DNA from: Fictibacillus nanhaiensis
GTDB lineage: Bacteria > Bacillota > Bacilli > Bacillales > Fictibacillaceae
Length of the DNA: 64,000 nucleotides
Assembly: GCF_019801215.1 (NCBI RefSeq)
Contig: NZ_JAHVJO010000002.1
Location: 620,001-684,000 of the forward strand
Reading direction: 5' to 3'
A program made the translations under genes and the position numbers. Under the pieces are notes generated by a model. It was not told the DNA's origin. It searched no databases and saw only the letters and a list, made by a program, of their open reading frames with translations. Below are positions 1 to 9,553 of this stretch, piece by piece; within the stretch, counting starts at the first letter, position 1; every line of letters starts with the position of its first letter.

Positions 1-477
1 TCGCTTGTTCCGCCTCTCAAGCCCTGCCATGATATAGGAAGAAAGTGACAGAAGTTCAAGTCCGACAAACAAAGTGATCATATCTGCGCTTGAAGCCATC
101 ATCATGGCTCCCAAAAGGGCAGCGAGAAGTAAATAATAAAATTCGCCCCGGTTCTCATCGATCTCTTCCTTTTTATAGCTTGAAGCAAGGACGATAACAA
201 GAAGGGTTCCGAGTAAAAGCAAAATCTTAAAGGCTTTTGAGAAGAAATCCAGTCTGTACGTATCATACAAAATGGACGTTACTTCTTGATCGAGCTGCAG
301 AAAAACCGAAACTAACGCAGCGATTATGCCTGCACCCGCTAGCCAAGCTAACGGTTTTCGGCTCGCTTCCTTCTTCATAAATAGATCCAGCACAGATAAC
401 AATGTAGCGACGCCGAGTATGATGAACTCTGGCGCCATAACGCCCCATTTATAGGATAACAACGTATCTAAATCCAT
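1..477 (-). CDS. nuoN: NADH-quinone oxidoreductase subunit N (3' part missing)
   Basis: Only the first 159 codons are present; the gene runs off the left edge. NuoN is one of the three antiporter-like proton-pumping membrane subunits of complex I. The visible part starts MDLDTLLSYKWGVMAPE and shows hydrophobic segments, including a stretch with MMMASSADMITLFVGLELLS, the typical glutamate-bearing helix of this family. It is the last gene of the nuo operon, 3 bases after nuoM. The call rests on this motif and on operon order. Confidence 0.93.
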   Translation of the reverse strand, partial: MDLDTLLSYKWGVMAPEFIILGVATLLSVLDLFMKKEASRKPLAWLAGAGIIAALVSVFLQLDQEVTSILYDTYRLDFFSKAFKILLLLGTLLVIVLASSYKKEEIDENRGEFYYLLLAALLGAMMMASSADMITLFVGLELLSLSSYIMAGLERRNKR

Positions 478-480
478 AAA

Positions 481-2001
481 TTAGCCCCCTAACCCTAGCA
501 GTATGACATCCAATGCGGGACGGAGCATATCACTTAACCAAGCTGGATAGATCCCGATAAACATGATGGCCGCCAGCAAAACAAAGGCCGGAACACGTTC
601 TGCTGAAGTTAAATCCGTATATGTTTCATGCTGTTCTTTTTCCGTACCGAACGTTATAGCTAAAACAGCTCTTAACACATAAACAGCGGTTAAAATAAGT
701 CCCAGTGTACCTACTGCCGCCAAAATCGGCATCTTTTCGAACAATCCTAAAAACGCCATAAACTCACTAATAAAACCGGACATCCCCGGAAGACCTAATG
801 ACGCAAGCCCCCCAGCCAGAAGGACACCGGCCAGGATCGGCATTCTTTTCGCCAGTCCGCCAAGGTCATTTAGCTCAGAAGTACCCGCTCGTTCATACAA
901 AGCTCCCACTAAGAAAAACAGTAAGGCAGAGATCAAGCCATGAGACACCACTTGGAAAACGGCTCCTGTTATCCCTGCTTCATTAAGAGCGGCCAGTCCG
1001 ATGAGCACGATTCCCATATGGGAGACCGAAGAATAAGCGAGTACCCGTTTCACATCGGTTTGGGTGAGGGCAAGAAACGCCCCGTAAAGCAGGTTGATGA
1101 CTCCGAATAATCCAATCACAAAAGCAAGTGAGCGGAACTCTTCAGGAAACATGCCTGCACCAAAGGTAATTAACCCATATGCTCCAATCTTCAATAAGAT
1201 GCCTGAGTGGATCATAACGATCGCAGGCGGTGCCTGAACGTGTACAGAGACCATCCATGAATGTAAAGGCACAACAGGGAGCTTAACGGCAAAGGCAATC
1301 AACAGGGCAATAAGCATTCCCATCATATAGCCATCGGTAATAAAAACAGCGTTTAGTTCTTCTTGCGGCAGTGAAAACGTTTCTGTCAGCTTTTCAAAGT
1401 TCATCGTACCGGTCTTCATAAACATCGAGACGAATGCGATCAATAAAATCGCTGAACCTACTCCGTTATAAATTAAGAAGCTATATGCCGCCTTTTCCCG
1501 TTCTACATACCCCCACCGGCCGATCAAGAAAAACATCGGAATCAGCGTGATCTCAAAGAAAATGAAGAACAGAAATAGATTTTGTGCGGCAAAAACACCG
1601 AGCATTCCCATTTCAAGCAAGAAAAATAAGATAAAATAACTTTTCCAGTTTTTTTTGATCGAGAACGAAGCTACAGCTGCCAATACGCTTACGACAGCTG
1701 TCAACAAAATGAGGACCATCGATAAGCCGTTAACACCTACTTCATAAAAAATCGGATAGCTCACTTCTCCTTTTGACTGAAACACCTCATACGAGATCCA
1801 GCGGTACGTTTCTGCAAGCTGCAGCTTGTCACTGGACATATCAAAAGCCGATAGCGTAATAAGTGCTGTCCCTAGCGGAAACAGCGTCCCTAGAATACCG
1901 AGCCATTTGATCGATTTTTCATCATGAGAAGGAACGAAAGCAAGAACAAGTACACCGAGCATTGGGGAAAAAATCAAGATTGATAACAGCCACGTACTCA
2001 T
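481..2001 (-). CDS. nuoM: NADH-quinone oxidoreductase subunit M
   Basis: A 506-residue antiporter-like proton-pumping subunit of complex I, with about 14 hydrophobic segments. Family hallmarks seen are FFIFFEITLIPMFFLIG (helix with the essential Glu), AFAVKLPVVPLHSWM (Lys plus the PxHxW motif) and HMGIVLIG. Length is normal for NuoM. Its ATG overlaps the nuoL stop by 4 bases (ATGA), implying translational coupling. It sits between nuoL and nuoN in the usual order. Confidence 0.97.
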   Translation of the reverse strand: MSTWLLSILIFSPMLGVLVLAFVPSHDEKSIKWLGILGTLFPLGTALITLSAFDMSSDKLQLAETYRWISYEVFQSKGEVSYPIFYEVGVNGLSMVLILLTAVVSVLAAVASFSIKKNWKSYFILFFLLEMGMLGVFAAQNLFLFFIFFEITLIPMFFLIGRWGYVEREKAAYSFLIYNGVGSAILLIAFVSMFMKTGTMNFEKLTETFSLPQEELNAVFITDGYMMGMLIALLIAFAVKLPVVPLHSWMVSVHVQAPPAIVMIHSGILLKIGAYGLITFGAGMFPEEFRSLAFVIGLFGVINLLYGAFLALTQTDVKRVLAYSSVSHMGIVLIGLAALNEAGITGAVFQVVSHGLISALLFFLVGALYERAGTSELNDLGGLAKRMPILAGVLLAGGLASLGLPGMSGFISEFMAFLGLFEKMPILAAVGTLGLILTAVYVLRAVLAITFGTEKEQHETYTDLTSAERVPAFVLLAAIMFIGIYPAWLSDMLRPALDVILLGLGG

Positions 2002-3878
2002 GAAAAATACCCCCCTGATAATGCCGCGATGAGCAATAATAGTACGAGTCCAAAAATTGCAAACGTACCGTACGACTGAACCTGGCCGTTCTGCATCTCG
2101 GAGCCAAGTCTGCTGAGAGCTTGAACACCTGATACTACTCCTGCAACCAAGCCTTCAATAACATACTTGTCAAACCACACACCGAGCCAGCTCAATCCCG
2201 TCGTGCCTTTTACAACCGTACGGTCATAGCCTTCATCCACGAACCATTTGTTATAGATCACATGACTGAGTCCTGGAAACGTGCGGGTAAGCCAGTCTCG
2301 TGAAACGGACCCCTTTTGATAGATCATATAGGCAAGACCAATCCCTAAAAGCGCCACAGCTGTTGCCACAAAAGGAATCCATACTGGGCCATGGTGATCA
2401 GCGTGTAATAGCTCGACTGGTCCTTGAGATAAGTAATCCGTTAAAAACGTTCCAAACCATGGTGTGTTCAAGTAACCGGCTACTACTGCGAGTACACCAA
2501 GAACGATCATCGGCAAGGTCATTACACTTGGAGATTCGTGAACACCTTTTTGGCTGCCGCGCGGTTTTCCGGTAAAAACAAGAAAGAATAAACGAAACAT
2601 ATAGAACGCTGTCATGAACGCGGCGATAACAGCGATCCAGAACAGACCATATTTTCCGTCCGCATACGTGCTCATCAATATTTCATCTTTGGAGAAAAAC
2701 CCTGATAATAGCGGGATTCCAGAAATCGCGAGCGCACCGATTAAAAAGAGAGGACCTGTTATGTTCAGCTTTTTCCATAGTCCGCCCATCTCCTCAATGT
2801 TTTGCGTATGTACGGCATGAATCACACTTCCCGCTGCCAAAAACAGCAAGGCTTTAAAGAAGGCATGAGTGGTGAGGTGAAATATTCCTGCCACATAGCC
2901 AGAAGCACCTAGCGCAAGCATCATGTACCCTAACTGACTGACAGTCGAGTACGCTAACACGCGTTTGATGTCTTTTTGCATCAAGCCGATCGAGGCGGCA
3001 AAAATGGCCGTTACCCCTCCCACTACAGCAACAACCGTTAAAGCAGTTTCGGATGCTTGAAAAAGTGGATACATCGCAGCTACTAAATACACACCTGCGG
3101 CAACCATTGTCGCAGCATGAATGAGCGCCGAAACAGGTGTCGGCCCTTCCATGGCGTCAGGAAGCCAAGTATGCAAAGGCAGCTGTCCTGATTTACCGAT
3201 CGCACCTACAAAAATACAAATCGCAGTAAGGGTAAGCATGCTTTGTGAAAGCTCACCATTTTTAATAGCGCTAAAAATTTCGTCATATTCGAAGCTGCCA
3301 ACCTGCCAAAATAGCAAGACCATCCCAATAAAAAGACCAACATCTCCAATACGCGTCATGACGAAGGCTTTTTTCGCGGCAGCCTTTGCTTCTGGCTTAA
3401 AATAGTAGAATCCGATCAATAGAAAAGAACCGAGACCTACCAGCTCCCAAAACATATATAACTGCAATAGATTCGGAGAAAGCACAAGTCCGAGCATTGC
3501 AAACGAAAACAATCCTAAATAGGCAAAGAAGACTGAAAATCGTTCATCTCCATGCATGTACCCTTTTGAATAGAGGTGTACAAGCAGGCTTACGAGTGAA
3601 ACGATAACGAGCATGAGCGCATTAAGAGGATTCACTTCATATCCCATCGTAATGGCTCGTTCTCCTAATTGAAACCAAGTTCCCTCCACCTTAATCCCGT
3701 CACCTTGCCAAACAGCGAGCCACGCACCGAATGACAGGACGAATGAAGCGCCTGTTAACAGAACGCCGATCCAGGCAGTGTTTTCATTGCTAGATTTTCT
3801 GAATACTACTAAAAGAATGAAGGATAAAAGCGGGAACAACGGTATTAACCAACTCATCTGCAACATCTGATCGTCCAT
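1998..3878 (-). CDS. nuoL: NADH-quinone oxidoreductase subunit L
   Basis: A 626-residue distal antiporter-like subunit of the complex I membrane arm. Visible motifs include the helix with FWELVGLGSFLLIG, GKSGQLPLHTWLPDAMEGPTP (lysine and PxHxW motif) and ATMVAAGVYL. The C-terminal part, after about residue 490, carries the lateral-helix/TM16 extension typical of NuoL. It overlaps nuoM by 4 bases and lies 8 bases downstream of nuoK. Confidence 0.97.
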   Translation of the reverse strand: MDDQMLQMSWLIPLFPLLSFILLVVFRKSSNENTAWIGVLLTGASFVLSFGAWLAVWQGDGIKVEGTWFQLGERAITMGYEVNPLNALMLVIVSLVSLLVHLYSKGYMHGDERFSVFFAYLGLFSFAMLGLVLSPNLLQLYMFWELVGLGSFLLIGFYYFKPEAKAAAKKAFVMTRIGDVGLFIGMVLLFWQVGSFEYDEIFSAIKNGELSQSMLTLTAICIFVGAIGKSGQLPLHTWLPDAMEGPTPVSALIHAATMVAAGVYLVAAMYPLFQASETALTVVAVVGGVTAIFAASIGLMQKDIKRVLAYSTVSQLGYMMLALGASGYVAGIFHLTTHAFFKALLFLAAGSVIHAVHTQNIEEMGGLWKKLNITGPLFLIGALAISGIPLLSGFFSKDEILMSTYADGKYGLFWIAVIAAFMTAFYMFRLFFLVFTGKPRGSQKGVHESPSVMTLPMIVLGVLAVVAGYLNTPWFGTFLTDYLSQGPVELLHADHHGPVWIPFVATAVALLGIGLAYMIYQKGSVSRDWLTRTFPGLSHVIYNKWFVDEGYDRTVVKGTTGLSWLGVWFDKYVIEGLVAGVVSGVQALSRLGSEMQNGQVQSYGTFAIFGLVLLLLIAALSGGYFS

Positions 3879-3886
3879 CTCCTCTC

Positions 3887-4201
3887 TTATCGCTTCATCG
3901 TGTCCATTTCATCCACGTTTACCGTTTGTCGGTTGCGGTAGAGTGCAATCAGAATCGCAAGTCCGACTGCCGCTTCAGCAGCCGCTACCGTAATGGTAAA
4001 CAAGGAGAAAACCTGTCCGGTCAGACCCGGATTTAACGAATATTTCGCAAAAGCTACTAGATTAATATTTACTGCATTCAGCATCAATTCGATTGAAATT
4101 AAGACAATGACTGCGTTTCGCTTCGTTAATGCACCGAAAAGACCGATACAAAACAAAATTAAGGCAAGCATCAAGTAAGCTGTTAATGGAACAGAGCTCA
4201 T
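3887..4201 (-). CDS. nuoK: NADH-quinone oxidoreductase subunit K
   Basis: A 104-residue three-helix membrane subunit of complex I, related to MrpC. The conserved glutamates of helices 2 and 3 are visible in [19 protein letters not shown] and [21 protein letters not shown]. Its start overlaps the end of nuoJ by 4 bases. Length and operon position are standard. Confidence 0.97.
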   Translation of the reverse strand: MSSVPLTAYLMLALILFCIGLFGALTKRNAVIVLISIELMLNAVNINLVAFAKYSLNPGLTGQVFSLFTITVAAAEAAVGLAILIALYRNRQTVNVDEMDTMKR

Positions 4202-4710
4202 TTTTTTGCCTCCTTTTCATCATCGTCTCTTTTAGCAAGGATGATCGAACCGATCAGGGCGACCAACAGCAAGACAGACGTTAATTCGAACGGAATCACG
4301 TAATGAGAATACAGCTCGATCCCGATCTTTTTCGTGTTATCAATATGCAGCTCTGCATTTTGCTGTCCAAAATTAAGGTCCTTGATCTTTCCATACATGA
4401 TGATGAAGAAAAGCGCGATTGAACCTCCTGCAAGCCAAACCTTCAAACGAGGTGCCGTCTTTTCTTTTTCCTGATGTCGGGTGAGCATGATCCCAAAAAG
4501 CATGATGATTGTAATCGCTCCCGAATAGATAAGCACTTGAACGACGGCTACGAATTCTGCAGACAACGTAATGTAAATTCCTGCAATGGCAATGAACGTG
4601 AAAATAAGGGCGACAACCATATGTACCACATTCGTCAGGTTGATGAGAAGAACTCCACCGGTAATCGCTGTTAGCGCAAGCAGGAAAAAAGCTATCATTT
4701 CACCGGTCAT
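4198..4710 (-). CDS. nuoJ: NADH-quinone oxidoreductase subunit J
   Basis: A 170-residue membrane subunit of complex I with five predicted helices. The helix containing the family motif is [20 protein letters not shown], the TM3 region with the pi-bulge that contacts the quinone-coupled proton path. It overlaps nuoI upstream and nuoK downstream by 4 bases each, so these three genes are tightly coupled. Confidence 0.96.
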   Translation of the reverse strand: MTGEMIAFFLLALTAITGGVLLINLTNVVHMVVALIFTFIAIAGIYITLSAEFVAVVQVLIYSGAITIIMLFGIMLTRHQEKEKTAPRLKVWLAGGSIALFFIIMYGKIKDLNFGQQNAELHIDNTKKIGIELYSHYVIPFELTSVLLLVALIGSIILAKRDDDEKEAKK

Positions 4711-5126
4711 GCTTTGTTCTCCTTTCTGACGTTTTCATCATTTTCATCCAGCCATTCCAGGTTTTTAAACAATTCGTCCCGGCTGTATTCAGCAAGTTCG
4801 AACTGGTTTGTCATGACGATAGCTTCAGTCGGACAAACCTCTGTACATAGATCGCACAGAATACAGATTTCAAAGTTAATATCATACGTATCAATGATCT
4901 TGCCTTTTTTCGCTGGATCCGGATGCGGTTTGCCCGTTAACTGTATGCAGTCTGTTGGGCAGATCTGTGCACACTGATTACAAACGATGCACTTTTCCGG
5001 ATAAAACTTTTGAATACCGCGGAAACGGTCAGGCATTTGGATCGGCACGTCCGGATAACTTGTCGTAACATTTTGCTTCGTCAAGTTTTTAACCGTATAG
5101 CTTAAACCTTTAACAAGACCTTTCAT
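4707..5126 (-). CDS. nuoI: NADH-quinone oxidoreductase subunit I (ferredoxin-like)
   Basis: A 139-residue subunit of the complex I peripheral arm with two 4Fe-4S cluster motifs, CIVCNQCAQICPTDC and CILCDLCTEVCP (clusters N6a and N6b). It passes electrons to NuoB. It is the first gene after the repeat-filled 541-base gap that separates it from nuoH; everywhere else in the operon, spacing is a few bases or an overlap. Confidence 0.97.
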   Translation of the reverse strand: MKGLVKGLSYTVKNLTKQNVTTSYPDVPIQMPDRFRGIQKFYPEKCIVCNQCAQICPTDCIQLTGKPHPDPAKKGKIIDTYDINFEICILCDLCTEVCPTEAIVMTNQFELAEYSRDELFKNLEWLDENDENVRKENKA

Positions 5127-5224
5127 CCTGAATCACGCTCCTTATGCTTTGGTCTATCTATTGAGTGGGCAATTGCTTTGTTGGAAATCTATTAGTTTAG
5201 GAGATGCTTCGCTGTTTGTGAAAG

Positions 5225-5356
5225 TGTTGATCTCCGCTTCAGGATGCTCGCTTTCAGGGGGGTGTTCGGTGAGCCTCCTCTGCGCTTTGCGCCGTTTAGA
5301 AGTCTCACCTGGCCCACTGATCCCCCAGGAGTCTCGCCCCTTGCGCTCCAATCAAC
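5225..5356 (-). repeat. GC-rich palindromic element, copy 1 (reverse orientation)
   Basis: Bounded by GTTGAT and ATCAAC. Read on the minus strand it contains GGCGAGACTCCTGGGGGA, CAGGTGAGAC, GAGGCTCACCG and GAAAGCGAGC, the same ordered blocks as the elements at 5503-5630 and 61736-61980. The arms GCTCGCTTTC and GAGCGCAAGG-type blocks make it a long imperfect inverted repeat. From memory, elements of this type are scattered in many Bacillaceae genomes; I know no established function. Confidence 0.8.
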
Positions 5357-5502
5357 AATTCGATGAAGTTGTTACAACAAGCTAGATTGGAAGTATATTT
5401 GCTAGCTTCAACTAAACAACTAAGCAATTCACCGATTTATTATATAAGGCTCTATTCTAAAAGTTTGTTGCTACAGGGTGATTTAAAATACTTCATTGAA
5501 AA

Positions 5503-5630
5503 GTTGATTCCAGTGGAAGTTGAGAGACTCCTGCGGGACTGGCGGTCAGGTGAGACACTTAAAAGTGAAACGTACGAATGTGGCTCACCGCCTGCCCCGC
5601 GGAAAGCGAGCAACTGAAACGGAAATCAAC
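5503..5630 (+). repeat. GC-rich palindromic element, copy 2 (forward orientation)
   Basis: Bounded by GTTGAT at 5503 and ATCAAC ending at 5630. Contains AGAGACTCCTGCGGGA, CAGGTGAGAC, GGCTCACCGCC and CCCGCGGAAAGCGAGC in the same order as the other copies. Together with the reverse copy at 5225-5356 it could let the nuoH-nuoI part of the operon transcript fold into a very long hairpin. Confidence 0.8.
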
Positions 5631-5667
5631 ATCTTCCAAAGACAACAAAGTTTATGAAAACAGCCTT

Positions 5668-6669
5668 TTATAAAAATAGCTCTTTTACGGCTGCACTTAC
5701 GAAGATATTCAACAGCGCGAGCGGTAGAAGTACTTTCCACGCAAAGCCCATCAGCTGATCCGCACGCAGACGAGGAAGTGTTCCACGAATCCAGATCATA
5801 AAAAACACGACGATGCTGAATTTGACCCCAAACCACAGCACTCCCGGAATGAATCCTAAAAACGGAAGGGGATTCCAGCCGCCTAGGAACAAAACGGTTG
5901 TAAGCGAGGCCATCGCGAACAAATAAACATACTCTGTCAGCATAAAGAACGCCCAGCGAAATCCTGAATATTCCACATGATAACCGGCAACGAGCTCTGA
6001 TTCTGCCTCAGGTAAGTCAAACGGAGTTCGGTTCAACTCAGCGATTGAAGAGATTAAAAAGACAATGAACCCGATCGGTGTTAAAAAGATGTAAGCAATA
6101 TTTTCTTGACCTCTGACGATATCATTTAAATTAAGACTACCAGCAAAAAGAATAACACCGATCACCGAAATAACAAGCGGTATCTCATACGAGATCATTT
6201 GCGCTGCAGCACGCATGCCGCCAAGCAGCGAATACTTGTTGTTAGAAGCCCAGCCACCCATCAAGATACCGATCGTTGAGATGCCTGACACGGCCACATA
6301 ATACAATAAACCGACACCAAGATCAGCAAACTGCATGTTTTCAGAGAACGGAATCGTCGCAAGCACCATGAATGCAGGAGCAAACGCAAGGACCGGAGCG
6401 AGAATAAAGAGCGGCCGGTCGGCAAGCTTCGGAATGGTGTCTTCTTTTAATAAAAGCTTTAAAACGTCTGCAACGGTTTGGAGGAGACCGAACCTTCCTC
6501 CTACCCGGTTCGGCCCTGTTCGCATCTGCATAAACCCAAGCACTTTTCGCTCAGCTAAAATCGCGTACGTTACAAATCCTAAAACGGTCATGAGGAGCGC
6601 TGCACCAAGCGCAAAGAAAATCGCTACATGTCCCCAGCCTGGCTGTGCGTATAACAAATCCTCCATCAT
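5668..6669 (-). CDS. nuoH: NADH-quinone oxidoreductase subunit H
   Basis: A 333-residue membrane subunit that connects the two arms of complex I and forms the quinone-entry region. Diagnostic stretches are AERKVLGFMQMRTGPNRVG near residue 40 and ELNRTPFDLPEAESELVAGY near 210, the acidic quinone-site loop. It shares one base with the nuoD stop (TGATG). It is followed by the repeat-filled gap before nuoI. Confidence 0.97.
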   Translation of the reverse strand: MMEDLLYAQPGWGHVAIFFALGAALLMTVLGFVTYAILAERKVLGFMQMRTGPNRVGGRFGLLQTVADVLKLLLKEDTIPKLADRPLFILAPVLAFAPAFMVLATIPFSENMQFADLGVGLLYYVAVSGISTIGILMGGWASNNKYSLLGGMRAAAQMISYEIPLVISVIGVILFAGSLNLNDIVRGQENIAYIFLTPIGFIVFLISSIAELNRTPFDLPEAESELVAGYHVEYSGFRWAFFMLTEYVYLFAMASLTTVLFLGGWNPLPFLGFIPGVLWFGVKFSIVVFFMIWIRGTLPRLRADQLMGFAWKVLLPLALLNIFVSAAVKELFL

Positions 6670-7769
6670 CAGCCATCAACCTCCCCAAGCACAATGTCGA
6701 TTCCGCCCAATATCGTAATCAGATTGGAAATGTTTTCGCCGACTAAAAGCTTTGGCAGGATCTGCAGATTATAGAACGACGGTCTGCGGAACTTTAATCG
6801 ATAGGGTTCTTTCTTTCCTTCTGATGCGATATAGCAGCCGATCTCACCTCGTGGGGATTCGATTCTGACAAATGCTTCGCCCTTAGGCGGCTTAATGATT
6901 CGCGGAACTTTTGCCATAACTGGACCTTCTTCAGGAAACTGTTCCACTGCTTGCTCTAGAATTTTCAGCGATTCTTCGATTTCCTGCATGCGGCACTGAT
7001 AACGCGCCCATGCATCTCCCGTATGAAACACCGGTACATCAAAATCGAATCGGTCATAAATGGAATACGGTTCATCTTTTCTAAGATCCCACTGCGTTCC
7101 TGTACATCTTAAATTAGCGCCGCTTAAGGAATAGTTCAACGCTTCTTCCTTCGTGTAAAACCCGATTCCTTTTACACGATTCAGGAAAATTTCGTTGCCT
7201 GTCACAAGATCGTGGTAGCCTGCAAGCTCTTCCCTCATATAAGGAACAAAATCACGAACCTTTTCGATCCAACCATCTGGCGCATCCCATTTCACACCAC
7301 CGACACGCATATAATTGAACGTCAGGCGTGCTCCGCAAATTTCGTTAAGCATATTGATGATGGCTTCTCTTTCACGAAAGGCGTAAAGAAAAGGGCTCAT
7401 CGCACCAATATCAAGTAAATATGTACCAAACCAAACGAGGTGACTCGCGATTCGTCCGAGTTCCATCACAATGACGCGCAAATATTCAGCGCGTTCAGGA
7501 ATTTCAAGACTCATCATCGTTTCTACCGCGTGACAGATCACATAATTGTTCGTCATCGCTGCTAAATAATCCATGCGGTCTGTGTACGGAATGATCTGAG
7601 TGTATTGAAGGTTTTCTGCAAGCTTTTCCGTTCCTCGATGCAAATAGCCAATAACGGGAGTCGCTTCTATAATCGTTTCTCCATCAATTCTCAATACGAT
7701 CCGAAAAACACCGTGTGTACTCGGATGCTGAGGTCCAACGTTGAGGAGCATCTCTTCTGTCCGAATCAT
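6669..7769 (-). CDS. nuoD: NADH-quinone oxidoreductase subunit D (49 kDa)
   Basis: A 366-residue peripheral-arm subunit that lines the quinone site with NuoB. The N-terminal motif LNVGPQHPSTHGVFRI, the HRGTEKLAE stretch and the C-terminal IDIVLGEVDG are the family signatures, all derived from hydrogenase large subunits. It is a separate gene, not fused to nuoC, and begins 3 bases after nuoC. Confidence 0.97.
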   Translation of the reverse strand: MIRTEEMLLNVGPQHPSTHGVFRIVLRIDGETIIEATPVIGYLHRGTEKLAENLQYTQIIPYTDRMDYLAAMTNNYVICHAVETMMSLEIPERAEYLRVIVMELGRIASHLVWFGTYLLDIGAMSPFLYAFREREAIINMLNEICGARLTFNYMRVGGVKWDAPDGWIEKVRDFVPYMREELAGYHDLVTGNEIFLNRVKGIGFYTKEEALNYSLSGANLRCTGTQWDLRKDEPYSIYDRFDFDVPVFHTGDAWARYQCRMQEIEESLKILEQAVEQFPEEGPVMAKVPRIIKPPKGEAFVRIESPRGEIGCYIASEGKKEPYRLKFRRPSFYNLQILPKLLVGENISNLITILGGIDIVLGEVDG

Positions 7770-7772
7770 ACT

Positions 7773-9041
7773 CTACACCTCCACGTCATGCGGTTCATAA
7801 TCTTTTCGGAGCGGATGACCTACCCAGTCATCTGGCATCATAATGCGTGTTAAATTAGGATGACCTTCAAATACAATGCCCAAAAGGTCAAACGTTTCCC
7901 GCTCAGGCCAGTTTGCCCCTTCCCATAACGGGGTAATGGATTGGGTAGTGGCACTTTCTCTGTCGATTTTCACCTTTAGGGCGACAGATTGGCGATTATG
8001 ATAAGAATACAAATGGTTGTAAACTTCAAAATGTGTTTCAAAATCAGTGCCATGCATTTCCGACAAATAATCAAAACGCAATTGGTCATTATGCTTTAAA
8101 AACTCCGCTATTTTATAATAGCTTTCCGGTTTAGCAACTAGAGTCGGCACGTCTTTTGATAGCCGATTGATATAAGCGTCCTCTAAACAATCGTCTCCAA
8201 GGTTTTCTTTGATAACTTTCACGTATGTATCCAGGATAGGCTGGTTAGGAGATGGCTTCACTTCGGTAGCAGGTTCTTCAGCCTTACTGTTAGCAGCGGC
8301 GCGTGCTTTCGCAGCAGCAGCGGCCTTTGCTTTTGCAGCAGCAATTGCTTTTGCTTTTTCGTCATCACCAGCTGGTTCTGCCTTTTCTCCGCCTGCATCT
8401 CTTAGTGCTTTCGCTTTCGCGGCTGCGGCTGCCTTTGCCTTTGCGGCTGCAGCAGCTTTCGCTTTCGCTGCGGCTTTTGCTTTTTCGTCATCACCGGCTG
8501 GTTCTGCCTTTTCTCCGCCTGCATCTCTTAGTGCTTTCGCTTTCGCGGCTGCGGCTGCCTTTGCCTTTGCGGCTGCAGCGGCTTTCGCTTTCGCAGCAGC
8601 TTTTGCTTTTTCGTCATCACCGGCTGGTTCAGCTGATGCTGATGGCGCTTCAGTTGCTTTCTCTTTTTCCGCCTGGCGCTGTTTCGCGAGCTCGAGTGCT
8701 TTTGCCTTCGCTTCAGCGGCAGCTTTCTTTTTTAGCTCTTCTTTTGTTAATTCTGGTTCTGATGATGCTGTTGGCGCTTCTGACGCTTTTTCTTTTTCAG
8801 CTTGGCGTTGTTTTGCGAGCTCGAGCGCTTTCGCCTTCGCTTCTGCGGCAGCTTTCTTTTTTAGCTCTTCTTTTGTTAATTCTGGTTTTGATGATGCTGT
8901 TGGCGCGTCCGTTGCTTTTTCTTTTTCGGCTTGGCGCTGTTTCGCGAGCTCGAGCGCTTTTGCCTTTGCTTCAGCGGCAGCTTTTTTCTTCTGTTCTTCT
9001 ATGGATAAACCTTCCTTTGATTCATCATGTTCTTTTGTCAT
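7773..9041 (-). CDS. nuoC: NADH-quinone oxidoreductase subunit C with long Lys/Ala-rich N-terminal extension
   Basis: 422 residues, roughly twice a normal NuoC. The 30 kDa-subunit domain is the last ~150 residues, including [20 protein letters not shown] and [10 protein letters not shown]. The first ~265 residues are low complexity: three near-identical 43-residue units of the type [20 protein letters not shown] followed by PELTKEEL, then 42-residue units built from AAAKAKA runs ending [17 protein letters not shown]. At DNA level the second unit repeats every 126 bp (landmarks at 8371, 8497, 8623). The start overlaps nuoB by 4 bases. The extension is probably a long charged helix or disordered tail; its role is unknown. 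Confidence 0.93.
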   Translation of the reverse strand: MTKEHDESKEGLSIEEQKKKAAAEAKAKALELAKQRQAEKEKATDAPTASSKPELTKEELKKKAAAEAKAKALELAKQRQAEKEKASEAPTASSEPELTKEELKKKAAAEAKAKALELAKQRQAEKEKATEAPSASAEPAGDDEKAKAAAKAKAAAAAKAKAAAAAKAKALRDAGGEKAEPAGDDEKAKAAAKAKAAAAAKAKAAAAAKAKALRDAGGEKAEPAGDDEKAKAIAAAKAKAAAAAKARAAANSKAEEPATEVKPSPNQPILDTYVKVIKENLGDDCLEDAYINRLSKDVPTLVAKPESYYKIAEFLKHNDQLRFDYLSEMHGTDFETHFEVYNHLYSYHNRQSVALKVKIDRESATTQSITPLWEGANWPERETFDLLGIVFEGHPNLTRIMMPDDWVGHPLRKDYEPHDVEV

Positions 9042-9553
9042 TCGCTCATCACCTTCTTGCCGGTCTTCGCTTCATAACGGATTTTCTCCTGAAGCTTGTT
9101 TATGCCGTAAATCAGTGCGGCCGGGTTTGGTGGACACCCTGGTATGTATACATCAACAGGGACGATCTGATCGACCCCTTTTACAACAGCGTAAGATTTT
9201 ATATAAGGACCGCCTGCTGTCGCGCACGACCCCATCGCGATTACCCATTTCGGCTCTGGCATTTGTTCGTACAATCTTTTTAAAACAGGTGCCATCTTTT
9301 TCGTTACCGTACCCGAGACGATCATGACATCGGACTGGCGGGGAGAGGTCCTGAAAATACTCCCAAAACGGTCAAGGTCGTAATGAGATGAACCTGTTCC
9401 CATCATTTCAATGGCACAGCATGCGAGTCCAAAGGTTAACGGCCAAAGTGAATTGCTTCTCGCCCAAGCTTTCACTTGTTCGAGTGTGACCATGAATACG
9501 TTTCGATCTAGTTCTGATCGTTCTTCAGCTGTAAGCTCCCATTTTATGTCCAT
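9038..9553 (-). CDS. nuoB: NADH-quinone oxidoreductase subunit B
   Basis: A 171-residue subunit carrying the terminal 4Fe-4S cluster N2, which reduces quinone. The adjacent cysteines occur in [16 protein letters not shown], and further ligands in [11 protein letters not shown] and [10 protein letters not shown]. It overlaps nuoA by 10 bases and nuoC by 4. Confidence 0.97.
   Translation of the reverse strand: MDIKWELTAEERSELDRNVFMVTLEQVKAWARSNSLWPLTFGLACCAIEMMGTGSSHYDLDRFGSIFRTSPRQSDVMIVSGTVTKKMAPVLKRLYEQMPEPKWVIAMGSCATAGGPYIKSYAVVKGVDQIVPVDVYIPGCPPNPAALIYGINKLQEKIRYEAKTGKKVMSE

Larger units (their letters stand above)
5127..5667. other. Non-coding gap inside the nuo operon
   Basis: This 541-base stretch lies between nuoH and nuoI, two genes that are normally adjacent. 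It holds two copies of a GC-rich palindromic element in opposite orientations (5225-5356 and 5503-5630), with about 145 bases of AT-rich sequence between them. Open frames here are short, unsupported and fall in the repeats. I see no gene. Confidence 0.85.

Noticed and set aside
5149-5617. Frames of 65-84 codons in the nuoI-nuoH gap
   Set aside because: They lie in the palindromic elements, overlap each other on both strands and lack ribosome sites.
8209-9327. Long open frames (326 and 372 codons) on the plus strand opposite nuoC
   Set aside because: They are shadows of the Lys/Ala-codon repeats of nuoC, give low-complexity Ala/Phe/Ser or Leu/Arg products, and have no ribosome site or homology that I recognise.
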